The position numbers were made by a program, and so were the translations under genes. The notes below the pieces were generated by a model. The model did not search any database and had not been told where the DNA came from. It saw only the letters and a program-made list of their open reading frames with translations. From DATKCT01 sp035513055 (GTDB taxonomy: Bacteria > Verrucomicrobiota > Verrucomicrobiia > Verrucomicrobiales > DEV007), in assembly GCA_035513055.1 (NCBI GenBank), contig DATKCT010000149.1, positions 62,001 through 126,000 of the forward strand: a stretch of 64,000 nucleotides of DNA, given 5' to 3'. Below, piece by piece: positions 18,148-27,002 of this stretch (positions are counted from its first letter, which is position 1; every line of letters begins with the position of its first letter).

Positions 18148-18360
18148 ATGCCCATTTACGATTTCCACTGTCCGTCCTGCGAAAGCGACCACGAAATCCT
18201 CGTCCGGTCCTCCGCGGACTGGAAGGAAACCCGCTGCCCGCAGTGCGGATCCCGGCCGCTGCGCAAAAAGCTCTCCGTCTTCGCCGCCGCTTCGACCGCC
18301 GGCGAAGCGTCCCCTTGTTCGGGCAACCCGCGATCCTGCGGCCGTTGTGCGCAGGACTGA
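18148..18360 (+). CDS. FmdB-type zinc ribbon protein
   Basis: 70 residues. The start MPIYDFHCPSC is the hallmark of the FmdB/CxxC_CXXC_SSSS family, with a second CPQC pair about 20 residues on forming a zinc ribbon. The C-terminus adds a Cys cluster (CSGNPRSCGRC) that is not part of the ribbon core and could bind a second metal. The family is a putative regulatory or nucleic-acid-binding protein of unknown function. Its stop lies 4 bases before the sirtuin start, so the two genes form a small operon. Confidence 0.85.
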   Translation: MPIYDFHCPSCESDHEILVRSSADWKETRCPQCGSRPLRKKLSVFAAASTAGEASPCSGNPRSCGRCAQD

Positions 18361-18364
18361 TGCC

Positions 18365-19144
18365 ATGCTGCGTCCGGCGCCTCAAACCATCATTCCCCCG
18401 GCCCTCGTGGAACAATTGCGGGAGGCGCGCAGCGTCGCCGTCCTGACCGGCGCGGGGATTTCTGCGGAAAGCGGTGTCCCGACGTTTCGCGATGCCCTAA
18501 CGGGACTGTGGGAACAATTCCGGCCCCAGGAACTTGCCACACCGGAAGCCTTTCTGCAAAACCCGAAGCTGGTGTGGGAATGGTACGCCTGGCGCCGCAA
18601 GCTCATCAACACAGTCTCCCCCAACCCGGGACACGAGGCCATCGCCAAGATGGCGAAGCGATTCCAAGAATTCACACTCATCACTCAGAATGTCGATGGC
18701 CTCCACCAACGGGCCGGTAACGTGGATGTCCTGGAGCTGCACGGAAATCTCCATCGCGTTCGCTGTCTGGATCATCACCACATTGCCGCGGCAATTCCGG
18801 ATCCGGACGTGATCGCCCCACGCTGCGCGGAATGCGGCAGCCTGCTCCGGCCTGACATCGTCTGGTTCGGGGAGGCCCTCCCGGCCGGGACTTACCGGCG
18901 AGCCGAGGAAGCCGCCTCCGCCTGCGATGTGTTTCTCAGCCTGGGAACGTCCGGGATCGTCTACCCCGCCGCCGGACTGCCCCAGCTCGCCGCCAGCCGC
19001 GGCATCTGCCTGGTGGAAATCAACACTACCGAAACCGAACTCAGCCGGCTGATGACCTATTGTCTGCGCGGTCCCACCGGCAGAATCCTTCCTCAATTGT
19101 TAGAACAGTTAGATCAACGCGCCGGCGGCGAGCCCCGAGTCTAA
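18365..19144 (+). CDS. Sirtuin family NAD-dependent protein deacylase (class III, CobB/SIRT5-like)
   Basis: 259 residues from the ATG at 18365. The NAD-binding motif GAGISAESGVPTFRD is at 29-43, TQNVDGLHQ near 107-115, and the catalytic His126 in ELHGN. Tyr74 and Arg77 in WEWYAWRR match the Y-x-x-R pair that gives class III sirtuins desuccinylase and demalonylase activity. Zinc ligands are C154 and C157 plus C134; the partner normally spaced CxxC with C134 is replaced by His (CLDH). It removes acyl groups from lysines, releasing nicotinamide and O-acyl-ADP-ribose in the cytoplasm. Its end overlaps the decayed LamG gene on the other strand by 4 bases. Confidence 0.9.
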   Translation: MLRPAPQTIIPPALVEQLREARSVAVLTGAGISAESGVPTFRDALTGLWEQFRPQELATPEAFLQNPKLVWEWYAWRRKLINTVSPNPGHEAIAKMAKRFQEFTLITQNVDGLHQRAGNVDVLELHGNLHRVRCLDHHHIAAAIPDPDVIAPRCAECGSLLRPDIVWFGEALPAGTYRRAEEAASACDVFLSLGTSGIVYPAAGLPQLAASRGICLVEINTTETELSRLMTYCLRGPTGRILPQLLEQLDQRAGGEPRV

Positions 19145-19870
19145 TCTTCCACCACCACATCGTCGAGGTAGAACCCTGTTCCATTTGGCTCACCATCGTC
19201 GCTCAGGAATAGAAATTCGATGATCACCCGCTGTTCCCTCGCCGCTGCCGGCACACTTTGCCTGAACTCGGTCCATCCCGGGGTTGTGCCCCAAAAGATG
19301 CTTTCACTGACAAACAGCTCCACCTCGCCGGACTCGTCGAGATACTTCAATTGCACGCCTTCGGCGCCTTCCGTGGCGTCGACATAATACCAGAAACTGA
19401 GCCGGGGCCGCGCTACGCCCGTGAGATCAATGACCGGAGTCCGACATCGGGAGCGCTCACCAACGTCGCCTGATGCCATTCGCCGTCGTTGATCGCAGTC
19501 GTCCCCTGGGAAACATCGGCATTCCCACCGTTACCCGTCAGCACCGACTCGCCTCCGCGCCGGTGGATGAGCCAGCGGTTGTCTTCCCCTTTTGCGATAA
19601 GAGCCTGCCAGTCCTTTTCAAAGGCGTTCACCCGGAACCAAGCCGTCACGGTGAACCCCGTCTGGTTTCCCTCCTCATCAAAGCCGTCGAACCTCGCCTC
19701 GTTGCTCGGATTGACTTCCACGAATTCGTTCACTCCGTTCAATTGCAAAGACTGCCCGATTTTTCCTTCAGCAAAGGTGGGCACGCCGCCTCCTCCCATG
19801 AGCGCGCCGTCGCTGTCCGCGACGCCGTCATCCAGTGTGGGAGCAAATGGAAGGTAGAAAGTTCTACTCT
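19141..19870 (-). pseudogene. Decayed LamG/MAM-like secreted protein gene
   Basis: The minus strand encodes a LamG-type domain (DRSESRTFYLPFAPTLDD at the start, then FTVTAWFRVN, and ending INDGEWHQATLV) that stops at 19413. A second recognisable module in another frame (PVIDLTGVARPRLSFWYYVD through GTGFYLDDVVVED) runs to 19141. The LamG domain breaks off right after its GEWH block, where more strands are normally expected, and the next module begins mid-domain. There is no start codon or signal peptide; the aldehyde dehydrogenase gene starts just beyond. This looks like an internal deletion plus frameshift in a larger surface protein gene. Confidence 0.6.
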
Positions 19871-19978
19871 CGGATCGATCCGGAACCTCCACCGCGCAAC
19901 CCACCGGGACCCGCAGCGCCAGGACGCCAGAGGCGGTCCCTTGGCCGCCGCCGCTGGAAATGCTAGACTGTCCGCCGT

Positions 19979-21436
19979 ATGGAAGCTCAAATCGCCGCCC
20001 CTGGATCCGACGCTGTCGAGGTCCGGCTGTCCGCCATACTCCAGCGGCAACGCAAGGCCCAGCTTCTCTCCGGTCCGCCGGCCGCCGAGGAGCGGATCGG
20101 TCGGATCGAGCGCCTCTTGAGCCTGATTCGGGGCAACGCCAACGTCCTCGCGGATGCGGTGGCGGAGGATTACGGATATCGCAGCCGGGAGGAGACCCTG
20201 ATCGCGGATGTCGCCGCCTCCGTCGAGTCCCTCGAACACGCCCGGCGCCATTTGCGCGGCTGGATGAAAGACAAAAAGCGGATGGTCCGCTTTCCCTTGG
20301 GCATCCTCGGAGCAAAAGCGCGGATCCGCTTCCAACCCAAGGGAGTGATCGGAGTGATCAGCCCGTGGAATTTTCCCGTCAACCTCGCTATCTCGCCTCT
20401 AGCGGGGGTGTTGGCGGCCGGAAATCGCGCCATGGTCAAACCCTCCGAGTTCACTCCGGCGACTTCGGAGCTGCTGGCTCGCCTGTTCCGCGAGTCGTTC
20501 GACGAGGCCGAGTTGACCGTAGTTACCGGCGACATTGAAGTGGGCGCGGCGTTCTCCCGTCTGCCCTTCGATCACCTAGTGTTCACCGGCGCGACCTGCG
20601 TGGCCCGCAAAGTAATGAAAGCAGCGGCCGACTCCCTTGTTCCCCTAACACTAGAACTCGGCGGCAAATCACCCGCCATCGTCTCTCGAAGCGCGGACCA
20701 GAACGACGCTGCGGTGAAGATCATGGCGGGAAAACTGTTCAACGCGGGGCAGGTCTGCCTGGCTCCGGATTACGCCTTGATCCCCGTGGAACAGTTGGAG
20801 AGCTTTGCCGCCAAATGCAAGCAAGCGGTTGCCCGCCTCTATCCGAGGCTGCGCGACAATCCCGACTACAGCGCAATCATCCACGATGGGCATGTGAATC
20901 GCTTGCAAGGATACGTCGCGGACGCCCTGAGCTTGGGAGCCCGTCTAATGGATGTCACCCCGGCGGGAGAAGATCTTGGGGACCCCTCCAGCCGCAAGTT
21001 TCCTCCGGCGCTCATCTTGGGATCGACCGGCGCCATGAAGATCATGCAGGAGGAGATCTTCGGCCCCTTGCTCCCGCTGCGACCCTATCAAAATATTGCT
21101 GACGCCATCGCCGAAGTCAATGGCCGTCCCCGTCCCCTGGCGCTCTACTACTTCGGCCGCGATCCTGTCGAGGAGGAACGGGTGCTCAGCTCGACCTTTT
21201 CGGGAGGCGTGACCGTCAACGATACTCTCCTTCACGCTACCGTCGAAGATTTGCCCTTCGGAGGCGTCGGACCCTCCGGAATGGGACGATACCACGGCGT
21301 GCATGGTTTTCGGGAATTCAGCCACGCCAAAGCGATCTACCGGCAGTCGCGCTCAAAGACTGTGATCGAATTCTTCAGGCCCCCTTACGGAGAGCGGACT
21401 CGAAAGAGGATCGCCGCATTGGCTGGCCTGCGGTGA
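19979..21436 (+). CDS. NAD(P)-dependent aldehyde dehydrogenase, coniferyl-aldehyde-dehydrogenase-like
   Basis: 485 residues, normal for the superfamily. Oxyanion and cofactor region PWNFPVNLAISPL near 129-141, catalytic Glu226 in LELGGKSP and nucleophile Cys260 in NAGQVCLAPDY. The QVC(L)APDY context and the C-terminal PPYGERTR region resemble coniferyl aldehyde dehydrogenases that act on aromatic or long-chain aldehydes. It converts an aldehyde to the acid in the cytoplasm; the exact substrate cannot be read from sequence. No membrane segment. It stands before the GMC oxidoreductase but is separated by 385 bases, so it may be a separate transcript. Confidence 0.85.
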   Translation: MEAQIAAPGSDAVEVRLSAILQRQRKAQLLSGPPAAEERIGRIERLLSLIRGNANVLADAVAEDYGYRSREETLIADVAASVESLEHARRHLRGWMKDKKRMVRFPLGILGAKARIRFQPKGVIGVISPWNFPVNLAISPLAGVLAAGNRAMVKPSEFTPATSELLARLFRESFDEAELTVVTGDIEVGAAFSRLPFDHLVFTGATCVARKVMKAAADSLVPLTLELGGKSPAIVSRSADQNDAAVKIMAGKLFNAGQVCLAPDYALIPVEQLESFAAKCKQAVARLYPRLRDNPDYSAIIHDGHVNRLQGYVADALSLGARLMDVTPAGEDLGDPSSRKFPPALILGSTGAMKIMQEEIFGPLLPLRPYQNIADAIAEVNGRPRPLALYYFGRDPVEEERVLSSTFSGGVTVNDTLLHATVEDLPFGGVGPSGMGRYHGVHGFREFSHAKAIYRQSRSKTVIEFFRPPYGERTRKRIAALAGLR

Positions 21437-21449
21437 CGTCTTGTCAGTC

Positions 21450-21684
21450 CTACCGCTGTTGGTTGGGATGATAATCGGATTGCCCTCGGGAAGTTCCAGT
21501 GTCGCGTCCTTTTCGACCTCCGCGCGCGTAAAACCCCGTTTGACTGCCTGCATGCCCTCCGGTGTCAGGCCTCCGGGCCGTTCTTCCCCCTCCACAAGAG
21601 CAGCATCCGGTACTTGCAGGAAGTCCTCCTGGGTCCAACCGGCCAGGGCCCGTTCTACCCTGGACCCGTCCGCGCCCGTCCGTC
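21450..21684 (-). pseudogene. Possible protein-coding remnant of unknown family
   Basis: On the minus strand, after an in-frame TGA near 21684, about 75 codons give a coherent, protein-like sequence with well-spaced charges (RVERALAGWTQEDFLQVPD, then GLTPEGMQAVKRGF and LELPEGNPIIIPTNSG). There is no ATG start, and the frame runs on into the complement of the aldehyde dehydrogenase. Family not recognised. It could be the tail of a lost gene or chance coding-like sequence. Confidence 0.3.
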
Positions 21685-21690
21685 AATCTG

Positions 21691-21720
21691 TGTGTATAAG
21701 GTGTCTGACACAATATGATA
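21691..21720. repeat. GTGTCnGACAC palindrome, single copy
   Basis: The 11-base near-perfect palindrome GTGTCTGACAC lies at 21701-21711, preceded by ATAAG and followed by AATATGAT. The same core with A in the centre occurs twice in tandem at 50495-50542. The surrounding bases are AT-rich against a GC-rich background. Confidence 0.6.
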
Positions 21721-21821
21721 AAAACAGTGCCGGACAATCGAAGGGGTGTTTTTCCTCGCCACAGCTTCTCACAGTGCGAACGTCCCTTGCCCCTAGCCGG
21801 CTTCCCATCCCCGAGTCCCTC

Positions 21822-23615
21822 ATGGCGTTCCTGACCAACCGCAAGACGCAACCGGAATACGACGTCATCGTGGTCGGGTCAGGCGCCGCGGGCGGAATAA
21901 GCGCTTATGTCCTGGCCATGGCCGGAATGAAGGTCCTCATGCTCGAAGCGGGCAGGAATTACGACCCCCAGGCGGAAACCCCCATGTTTCAGACGCCGGA
22001 ACAGGCTCCCCTCCGCGATGCCCCGACCCCTCAGAAGCCCTTCGGATTCTACGACGCCACGGTCGACGGCGGCTGGACGGTTCCCGGGGAACCCTACACC
22101 AGCGCTCCCGGCACAGAGTTCATGTGGTGGCGCACTCGAATGCTAGGCGGCCGGACTAATCACTGGGGCCGCATCTCTCTCCGAATGGGCCCCTACGATT
22201 TTCAACCGCGAGAACGAGACGGTCTCGGCCTCGACTGGCCCATCACCTACGACGACCTGTCCCCCTATTACGACCGCACCGAAAGGCTCATCGGAGTTTA
22301 CGGGTCCAACGAAGGCCTTGAGAACACCCCGGACTCACCGCCCGGCGTTCTCCAACCGCCGCCCGCGCCGCGCGCTTATGAACTTCTCGTTCGCAAGCAC
22401 TGCCGGACGCTCGGCATCCCAGTCATTCCCTCTCACCTCGCTATCCTGACCCAATTGCTGGACGCCGATTCCCTCGCGGAACAGTTGCATCCAGGAAACC
22501 CCAACGCCCGGCACCTCGCCGATCACATGCGCACGCGGGCGTCCTGTTTCTGGGCTACCGATTGCGGCCGCGGTTGCTCCATCCGGGCCAATTTTCAGTC
22601 GACCACGGTTCTCATCCCTCCCGCACTCGCCACGGGAAATCTCGACGTCCTCACGGACGCGATGGTTCGAGAGGTGTCGATTGATCGCTCCGGAAAGGCC
22701 ACCGGAGTCTATTACATCGACAAAACCACGCGTCGCGACCGCCATGCCCGCTCCCGCGTGGTCGTCCTCGCCGCCAGCGGCTGCGAATCCGCCCGGATCC
22801 TCTTGAATTCCCGCAGCATTCTCTTTCCGGACGGACTGGCGAACTCCAGCGGCAACGTCGGCCGCTATCTCATGGACACAGTGGGAGCGAAAGTGACAGG
22901 TCAGATTCCAGCCCTAGAGAACGCGCCTCCCCATAACGAGGATGGAGCGTCCGCCATGCATATGTACATGCCGTGGTGGCTCTATCGAGAACAGCTCGCC
23001 GGACGACTCGACTTCCCCCGCGGTTACCATATCGAATTCCACGGCGGACGCCGCATGCCCAAAGCCGGAATCTTCGACGGGCTCGCCGTGCTCACGGGGG
23101 GTTCCTACGGCCAACGTTTCAAGGAAGATTGCCGGCGCTTCTACGGTTCCTTCGTCACTTTCTCCGGCCGCGGGGAAATGATTCCCAACAACGATTGCTA
23201 TTGCGAAATCGACCCCGACCGGGTTGATCAATGGGGTATCCCGGTCCTGCGTTTTCATTGGAAATGGGCCAGCCACGAACTCAATCAGGCCCGGCACATG
23301 CACCACACCTTCGCCGCCATCATCGAAGCCATGGGAGGAAAGACGGTTACGCCCGTTCATGTCGACGACGGCGCCCGGGCCATCTACCGGCCCGGGGAGA
23401 TCATACACGAGGTTGGAACGACGTGTATGGGTCTGGACTCGTCGATCTCCGTTCTCAACAGCTTTTGCCAGGCTTGGGAGGTTCCCAATCTCTTCGTCAC
23501 CGATGGAGGTCCCTTCGTCAGCAATGCCGACAAGAACCCCACTCTTTCCATCATGGCTCTGGCCTGGCGAAGCTGCGACTACCTCATGGAACGGCTGAAA
23601 CAGGGAGATATTTAA
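21822..23615 (+). CDS. GMC-type FAD-dependent oxidoreductase (gluconate/fructose dehydrogenase large-subunit-like)
   Basis: 597 residues from the ATG at 21822 (MAFLTNRKTQPEYDVIVVG). The FAD dinucleotide fold GSGAAGG is at 18-24, the ribose-binding Glu in LMLEAGRNY near 42, and the C-terminal GMC domain has HEVGTTCMG and DGGPFVSNADKNPTLSIMA near the end. It oxidises an alcohol or sugar with FAD. The next gene, 5 bases after the stop, encodes the gluconate-2-dehydrogenase subunit 3-type partner, so the pair should form a membrane-linked or periplasmic dehydrogenase. The large subunit has no signal of its own; in this family it is exported with the Tat-signal-bearing small subunit. Confidence 0.88.
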   Translation: MAFLTNRKTQPEYDVIVVGSGAAGGISAYVLAMAGMKVLMLEAGRNYDPQAETPMFQTPEQAPLRDAPTPQKPFGFYDATVDGGWTVPGEPYTSAPGTEFMWWRTRMLGGRTNHWGRISLRMGPYDFQPRERDGLGLDWPITYDDLSPYYDRTERLIGVYGSNEGLENTPDSPPGVLQPPPAPRAYELLVRKHCRTLGIPVIPSHLAILTQLLDADSLAEQLHPGNPNARHLADHMRTRASCFWATDCGRGCSIRANFQSTTVLIPPALATGNLDVLTDAMVREVSIDRSGKATGVYYIDKTTRRDRHARSRVVVLAASGCESARILLNSRSILFPDGLANSSGNVGRYLMDTVGAKVTGQIPALENAPPHNEDGASAMHMYMPWWLYREQLAGRLDFPRGYHIEFHGGRRMPKAGIFDGLAVLTGGSYGQRFKEDCRRFYGSFVTFSGRGEMIPNNDCYCEIDPDRVDQWGIPVLRFHWKWASHELNQARHMHHTFAAIIEAMGGKTVTPVHVDDGARAIYRPGEIIHEVGTTCMGLDSSISVLNSFCQAWEVPNLFVTDGGPFVSNADKNPTLSIMALAWRSCDYLMERLKQGDI

Positions 23616-23620
23616 GATTC

Positions 23621-24310
23621 ATGACTAGACCGGATCCTCCCAAGAATCTCGGAAGACTTGACCGACGCAGCGCCCTCCGCTGGTTCACCGCCGCCGCCGC
23701 TGCTGCTGGAGCAGGCGCCTCTGTCCCCCTCCGGCTCACGGCTCAGCAGGAGAGCCTAACGGAGGGATTCCTCGAATCGCCGCCCAGTCAGCCGGCAGGC
23801 ACCCTGGCCGACCCGAATCTTCTGGACCCCAAGGTCCCCTGGGAACGTGTTTTGAGCGAGACCGAGCTTCAAACAGCAGCCGTGCTCAGCGACGTCATCC
23901 TTCCCAGCGGCGGCGGCTCGCCCGCAGCCAGCGAAGCGCACGTTCCCGACTTTATCGACGAATGGGTCAGCGCCCCGTTTCCAGTCCAACTCGCCGACCG
24001 CGAGGTCATTCGCGGCGGACTGGCCTGGATCAATACCGAAGCCTACCGCCGGTTTGAAGCGCCCTTCTCCGGTTTGTCGCTCGAACAACAATTCGCCATC
24101 TGCGACGACATCGCCCATGTCCCCGCGGCGGCTCCGGAGTTCCGCTTCGGAGCCCAATTCTTCAACCGCTTCCGTGAATTGGCCGCCACCGGCTACTACA
24201 CCTCGAACGCGGGCTGGCAGGATCTTGGCTACGCCGGCAACATCCCCCTTCCTCGATTCGACGGTCCTCCCCGGGAAGTGCTTCATCACCTAGGACTTGA
24301 GGAAGATTGA
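23621..24310 (+). CDS. Gluconate 2-dehydrogenase subunit 3 family protein with Tat signal
   Basis: 229 residues. The N-terminus has a twin-arginine pattern (LDRRSALRWFTAAAAAAGAG) and an Ala-rich hydrophobic core, so it is a likely Tat substrate. The body (about 70-229) has features of the family: ETELQTAAVLSDVILPSG, then an aromatic-rich C-terminus with GYYTSNAGWQDLGYAGN. The subunit escorts the FAD subunit through the Tat system and supports its folding. Five bases separate it from the GMC gene, so the two are co-translated. Confidence 0.85.
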   Translation: MTRPDPPKNLGRLDRRSALRWFTAAAAAAGAGASVPLRLTAQQESLTEGFLESPPSQPAGTLADPNLLDPKVPWERVLSETELQTAAVLSDVILPSGGGSPAASEAHVPDFIDEWVSAPFPVQLADREVIRGGLAWINTEAYRRFEAPFSGLSLEQQFAICDDIAHVPAAAPEFRFGAQFFNRFRELAATGYYTSNAGWQDLGYAGNIPLPRFDGPPREVLHHLGLEED

Positions 24311-24350
24311 CCGGCTTCTGTCTCGCCGCTGAGTTCTTTCCAGTTGACGC

Positions 24351-25091
24351 TTGCCCACTCTTCGGGTTTTGCCTGTCCGAGCCCGCATTTCACAGACCCT
24401 TTTGAGCCCCCTCGTCCAAATATCCCTCGACGTCACGTCCATCGAGGAAGCACTGTCCACCGCGGAACTCGCTCTTCGCGCCGGCGTCGATTGGCTGGAA
24501 GCCGGAACCCCCCTCATCCTCGCCGAAGGTTTGCATGGCGTCCGCATCCTGCATGAGCGATTCCCCGGCACTCCGATCGTGGCCGATCTCAAAACAATGG
24601 ACGGAGGGTATCTCGAAGCGGAGATGATGGCCAAAGCCGGCGCTACGCACGTCGTGGTTATGGCCCGCGCGCACGAAGAAACGATACGTTGTGTGGTGAA
24701 AGCGGGGCAGGATTACGGCGTTGCGGTCATGGGCGACAATCTCGCTTGCAAGAACAGGGTGGATGGCGCCCGCCGGCTCGAGGATCTGGGTTGCCACTTC
24801 ATCGTCCACCACATTGGGTACGACGAACGCCGCGGCATCGCCGCCCGGGGTCTTCCTGCGCCCAGCCCGCTTGACCAGCTCCGGGAGATCGTCGCCGCTG
24901 TCCAGATCCCGGTTCAAGCGGTGGGCGGTCTCACTCTGGAACAAGCCGTCCAATGCCCAGCATACGGCGCCCCCCTCGTGGTGCTGGGAGCCCCCTTGAC
25001 CATCGACGCCGAGGCCTTCCGCACTGCCGAGGGCGACTTGGAAAGCTCGCTGCGCCTTATTTGCAATCACGTCCACGCCTATCGCCCATGA
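24351..25091 (+). CDS. HUMPS/KGPDC-type decarboxylase or hexulose-phosphate synthase-like protein
   Basis: 246 residues, TIM-barrel fold of the orotidine-decarboxylase superfamily. VADLKTMDGGY near 83-93 carries the DxKxxD metal and substrate motif that separates HUMPS and KGPDC from true OMP decarboxylases. An early Asp in QISLDVTS and a late phosphate-binding AVGGLT complete the pattern. Members either join formaldehyde to ribulose 5-phosphate or decarboxylate 3-keto-L-gulonate 6-phosphate. The alcohol dehydrogenase overlaps its end by 4 bases, and an SDR follows, which favours sugar-acid breakdown, but the two reactions cannot be told apart here. The first 20 residues are atypical, and a later start is possible. 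Confidence 0.75.
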   Translation: MPTLRVLPVRARISQTLLSPLVQISLDVTSIEEALSTAELALRAGVDWLEAGTPLILAEGLHGVRILHERFPGTPIVADLKTMDGGYLEAEMMAKAGATHVVVMARAHEETIRCVVKAGQDYGVAVMGDNLACKNRVDGARRLEDLGCHFIVHHIGYDERRGIAARGLPAPSPLDQLREIVAAVQIPVQAVGGLTLEQAVQCPAYGAPLVVLGAPLTIDAEAFRTAEGDLESSLRLICNHVHAYRP

Positions 25092-26116
25092 GCACCAGCC
25101 CGGCCGTCGTCAATTTCGCCCGCGAACCCGGGTGCGTCGAACTGCGCGAGGTTCCCGCTCCCGCCATCGGCAATGAGGATGTGCTCCTCGAAGTCGCCGC
25201 CGCCGGCGTCTGCGGAAGCGACCTGCACCAGTGGCAAGCCCATCACAGTTGGCCGGTTAACTATCCCGTCATTCTCGGTCATGAATTCAGCGGAACCATT
25301 CTGGAAACCGGCCCCGGGGTCAGCGCCTGGAAACCCGGCGACCGCGTCGTCAGCGAGACAGCCGCCGTGATCGATCCTGACAATCCGATGTCGCGCCAAG
25401 GCCTCTACAACCTCGATCCTCTACGCAAAGGCTTCGGCTACGGCGTGGACGGAGCGATGACCCGGCTCGTCCGCGTCCCGGCGCGCTGCCTGCATCGCGT
25501 CCCCGATTCCCTGCCTCTCGAAATCGCCGCACTAACCGAACCCTGCTCCGTCGCCTTCAACGCCGTCGCCGTCAACTCTCATCCGAAACCCGGCGACCGC
25601 ATTGTCGTTCTCGGCCCGGGCACGATCGGCATCCTTTGCGCCGCCATCGCCCGCCTCCACGGCGCCCAGGTCGCCCTCCTCGGGTTGGAAGCCGACCGAG
25701 GCCGCCTCGCCATTGCCGAGCAAGCCTACGGCTGCGCGCCGTTGCTCGATGAGGCCGCTCCCTGGGCCCGGGCCCGGGATGGCCTCGGCGCCGACGGGAT
25801 CATCGACGCGACCGGAGTCTCCCGCGCGTTGGACACCGCTCTCGACCTTGTTCGCCCTAACGGATGGATCACCAAAGTCGGTTGGGGACATCAGCCGCTC
25901 GAGTTCTCCCTCGATCGACTCGTTCAGAAAAATGTCCGGCTTCAAGGCAGCTTCAGCCATAACTGGCCCATCTGGGAACGCGTCCTCGCTCTCCTCGCCG
26001 ACGCACAGCTCGACGTTCGGCCGATCATTGGGGGGAAATGGCCACTCCAGGGCTGGCTCGACGCATTCTCCACCATGGCCTCCGGACGCGTCGTGAAATC
26101 TCTGCTTCTTCCCTAA
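25088..26116 (+). CDS. Zinc-type (MDR) alcohol/polyol dehydrogenase lacking structural-zinc cysteines
   Basis: 342 residues, overlapping the previous gene by 4 bases (ATGA). Catalytic zinc ligands are visible as Cys42 (GVCGSD) and His65-Glu66 (GHE), with Glu in the ALTEPCSVAFNAV block near 156, and the NAD fold at VLGPGTIG near 178-185. Where sorbitol-dehydrogenase-like proteins carry four Cys for the structural zinc (about 95-115) this one reads PMSRQGLYNLDPLRKGFGYG with no Cys. It should reversibly oxidise a sugar alcohol or sugar acid with NAD. The substrate is not evident; operon partners suggest a ketose or uronate pathway. Confidence 0.85.
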   Translation: MSTSPAVVNFAREPGCVELREVPAPAIGNEDVLLEVAAAGVCGSDLHQWQAHHSWPVNYPVILGHEFSGTILETGPGVSAWKPGDRVVSETAAVIDPDNPMSRQGLYNLDPLRKGFGYGVDGAMTRLVRVPARCLHRVPDSLPLEIAALTEPCSVAFNAVAVNSHPKPGDRIVVLGPGTIGILCAAIARLHGAQVALLGLEADRGRLAIAEQAYGCAPLLDEAAPWARARDGLGADGIIDATGVSRALDTALDLVRPNGWITKVGWGHQPLEFSLDRLVQKNVRLQGSFSHNWPIWERVLALLADAQLDVRPIIGGKWPLQGWLDAFSTMASGRVVKSLLLP

Positions 26117-26134
26117 CTTCATCCCTCGCTTCTC

Positions 26135-26911
26135 ATGGGTCGCCTTCAGGACAAAATCGTCATCGTCACCGGCAGTTCCACTGGCATCGGAGAAGCCATA
26201 GCCCGCCGCATCGTCCGGGAAGGGGGGCGCGTCCTTGTCCACGGCCTCGAAGAAAACGACGTTCAGCGCGTCGCCGCTGATCTCGGGCCAGCCGCCGCCG
26301 GCCATGTCGACGACCTCGAGGATCCTAATTCTGCCGAACGGACCGTCGCAGCGGCCCTGAACGCCTTCGGTAGAATCGACGGACTCGTCAACAATGCCGC
26401 TTGGGTTGTCGCCAGCTCGATCCGGGACACGGATCCCGAGCACTTCGACCAGGTCCTTCGCATCAACACCAGGGCTCCTCTCCTGCTCATCCGCGCCGCC
26501 CTTGATCATCTCGCTCAAACCCGCGGCTGCGTCGTGAACATCGGTTCGGTCAATGCCTACTCCGGCGAAGACATATTCCTCCCTTACAGCATCTCCAAAG
26601 GGGCCCTCATGACCATGACCCGCAACCTCGGCGACTGTCTGCATCGCCAATACGGGGTTCGCGTCAACCAGGTCAATCCCGGTTGGGTCCTCACCGAAAA
26701 TGAGAAAGCCCGCAAAGTTCTGCATGGCATGGCCGAAGACTGGTACGAGCATCTCTCCCCCGCGTTTGCCCCCTCGGGCAGAATCCTGCGCCCCGAGGAG
26801 ATCGCCGCAGCCGTGCTTTACTTCCTCGACGAAGAAAGCGGGCCCATCAGTGGAATCGTCTTTGAATGCGAGCAGTTCCCATTCGTCGGACGCAACCCAC
26901 CCAAGTCCTGA
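26135..26911 (+). CDS. Short-chain dehydrogenase/reductase
   Basis: 258 residues, classical SDR. The cofactor motif TGSSTGIG is at 12-19, NNAA near 86-89, the catalytic Ser in VNIGSVNAYSG and the YxxxK pair in LPYSISKGAL near 150-156. The acidic region after strand 2 is short, so NAD versus NADP cannot be fixed. It follows the MDR dehydrogenase by 18 bases and probably acts on the same carbohydrate route. Cytoplasmic; substrate unknown. Confidence 0.9.
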   Translation: MGRLQDKIVIVTGSSTGIGEAIARRIVREGGRVLVHGLEENDVQRVAADLGPAAAGHVDDLEDPNSAERTVAAALNAFGRIDGLVNNAAWVVASSIRDTDPEHFDQVLRINTRAPLLLIRAALDHLAQTRGCVVNIGSVNAYSGEDIFLPYSISKGALMTMTRNLGDCLHRQYGVRVNQVNPGWVLTENEKARKVLHGMAEDWYEHLSPAFAPSGRILRPEEIAAAVLYFLDEESGPISGIVFECEQFPFVGRNPPKS

Positions 26912-27002
26912 GCCCTCTGCGCATTGTTGTCCTGTCAGGCTTCGCGACTCAATCGCGCCGCGGCCAGGCCGGAATCCGTCTCCTCCTACCCGCCCAGATC
27001 CC

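Noticed and set aside
25532..26752. 406-codon minus strand frame
   Set aside because: Antisense to the MDR and SDR genes, whose catalytic motifs are clear on the + strand.
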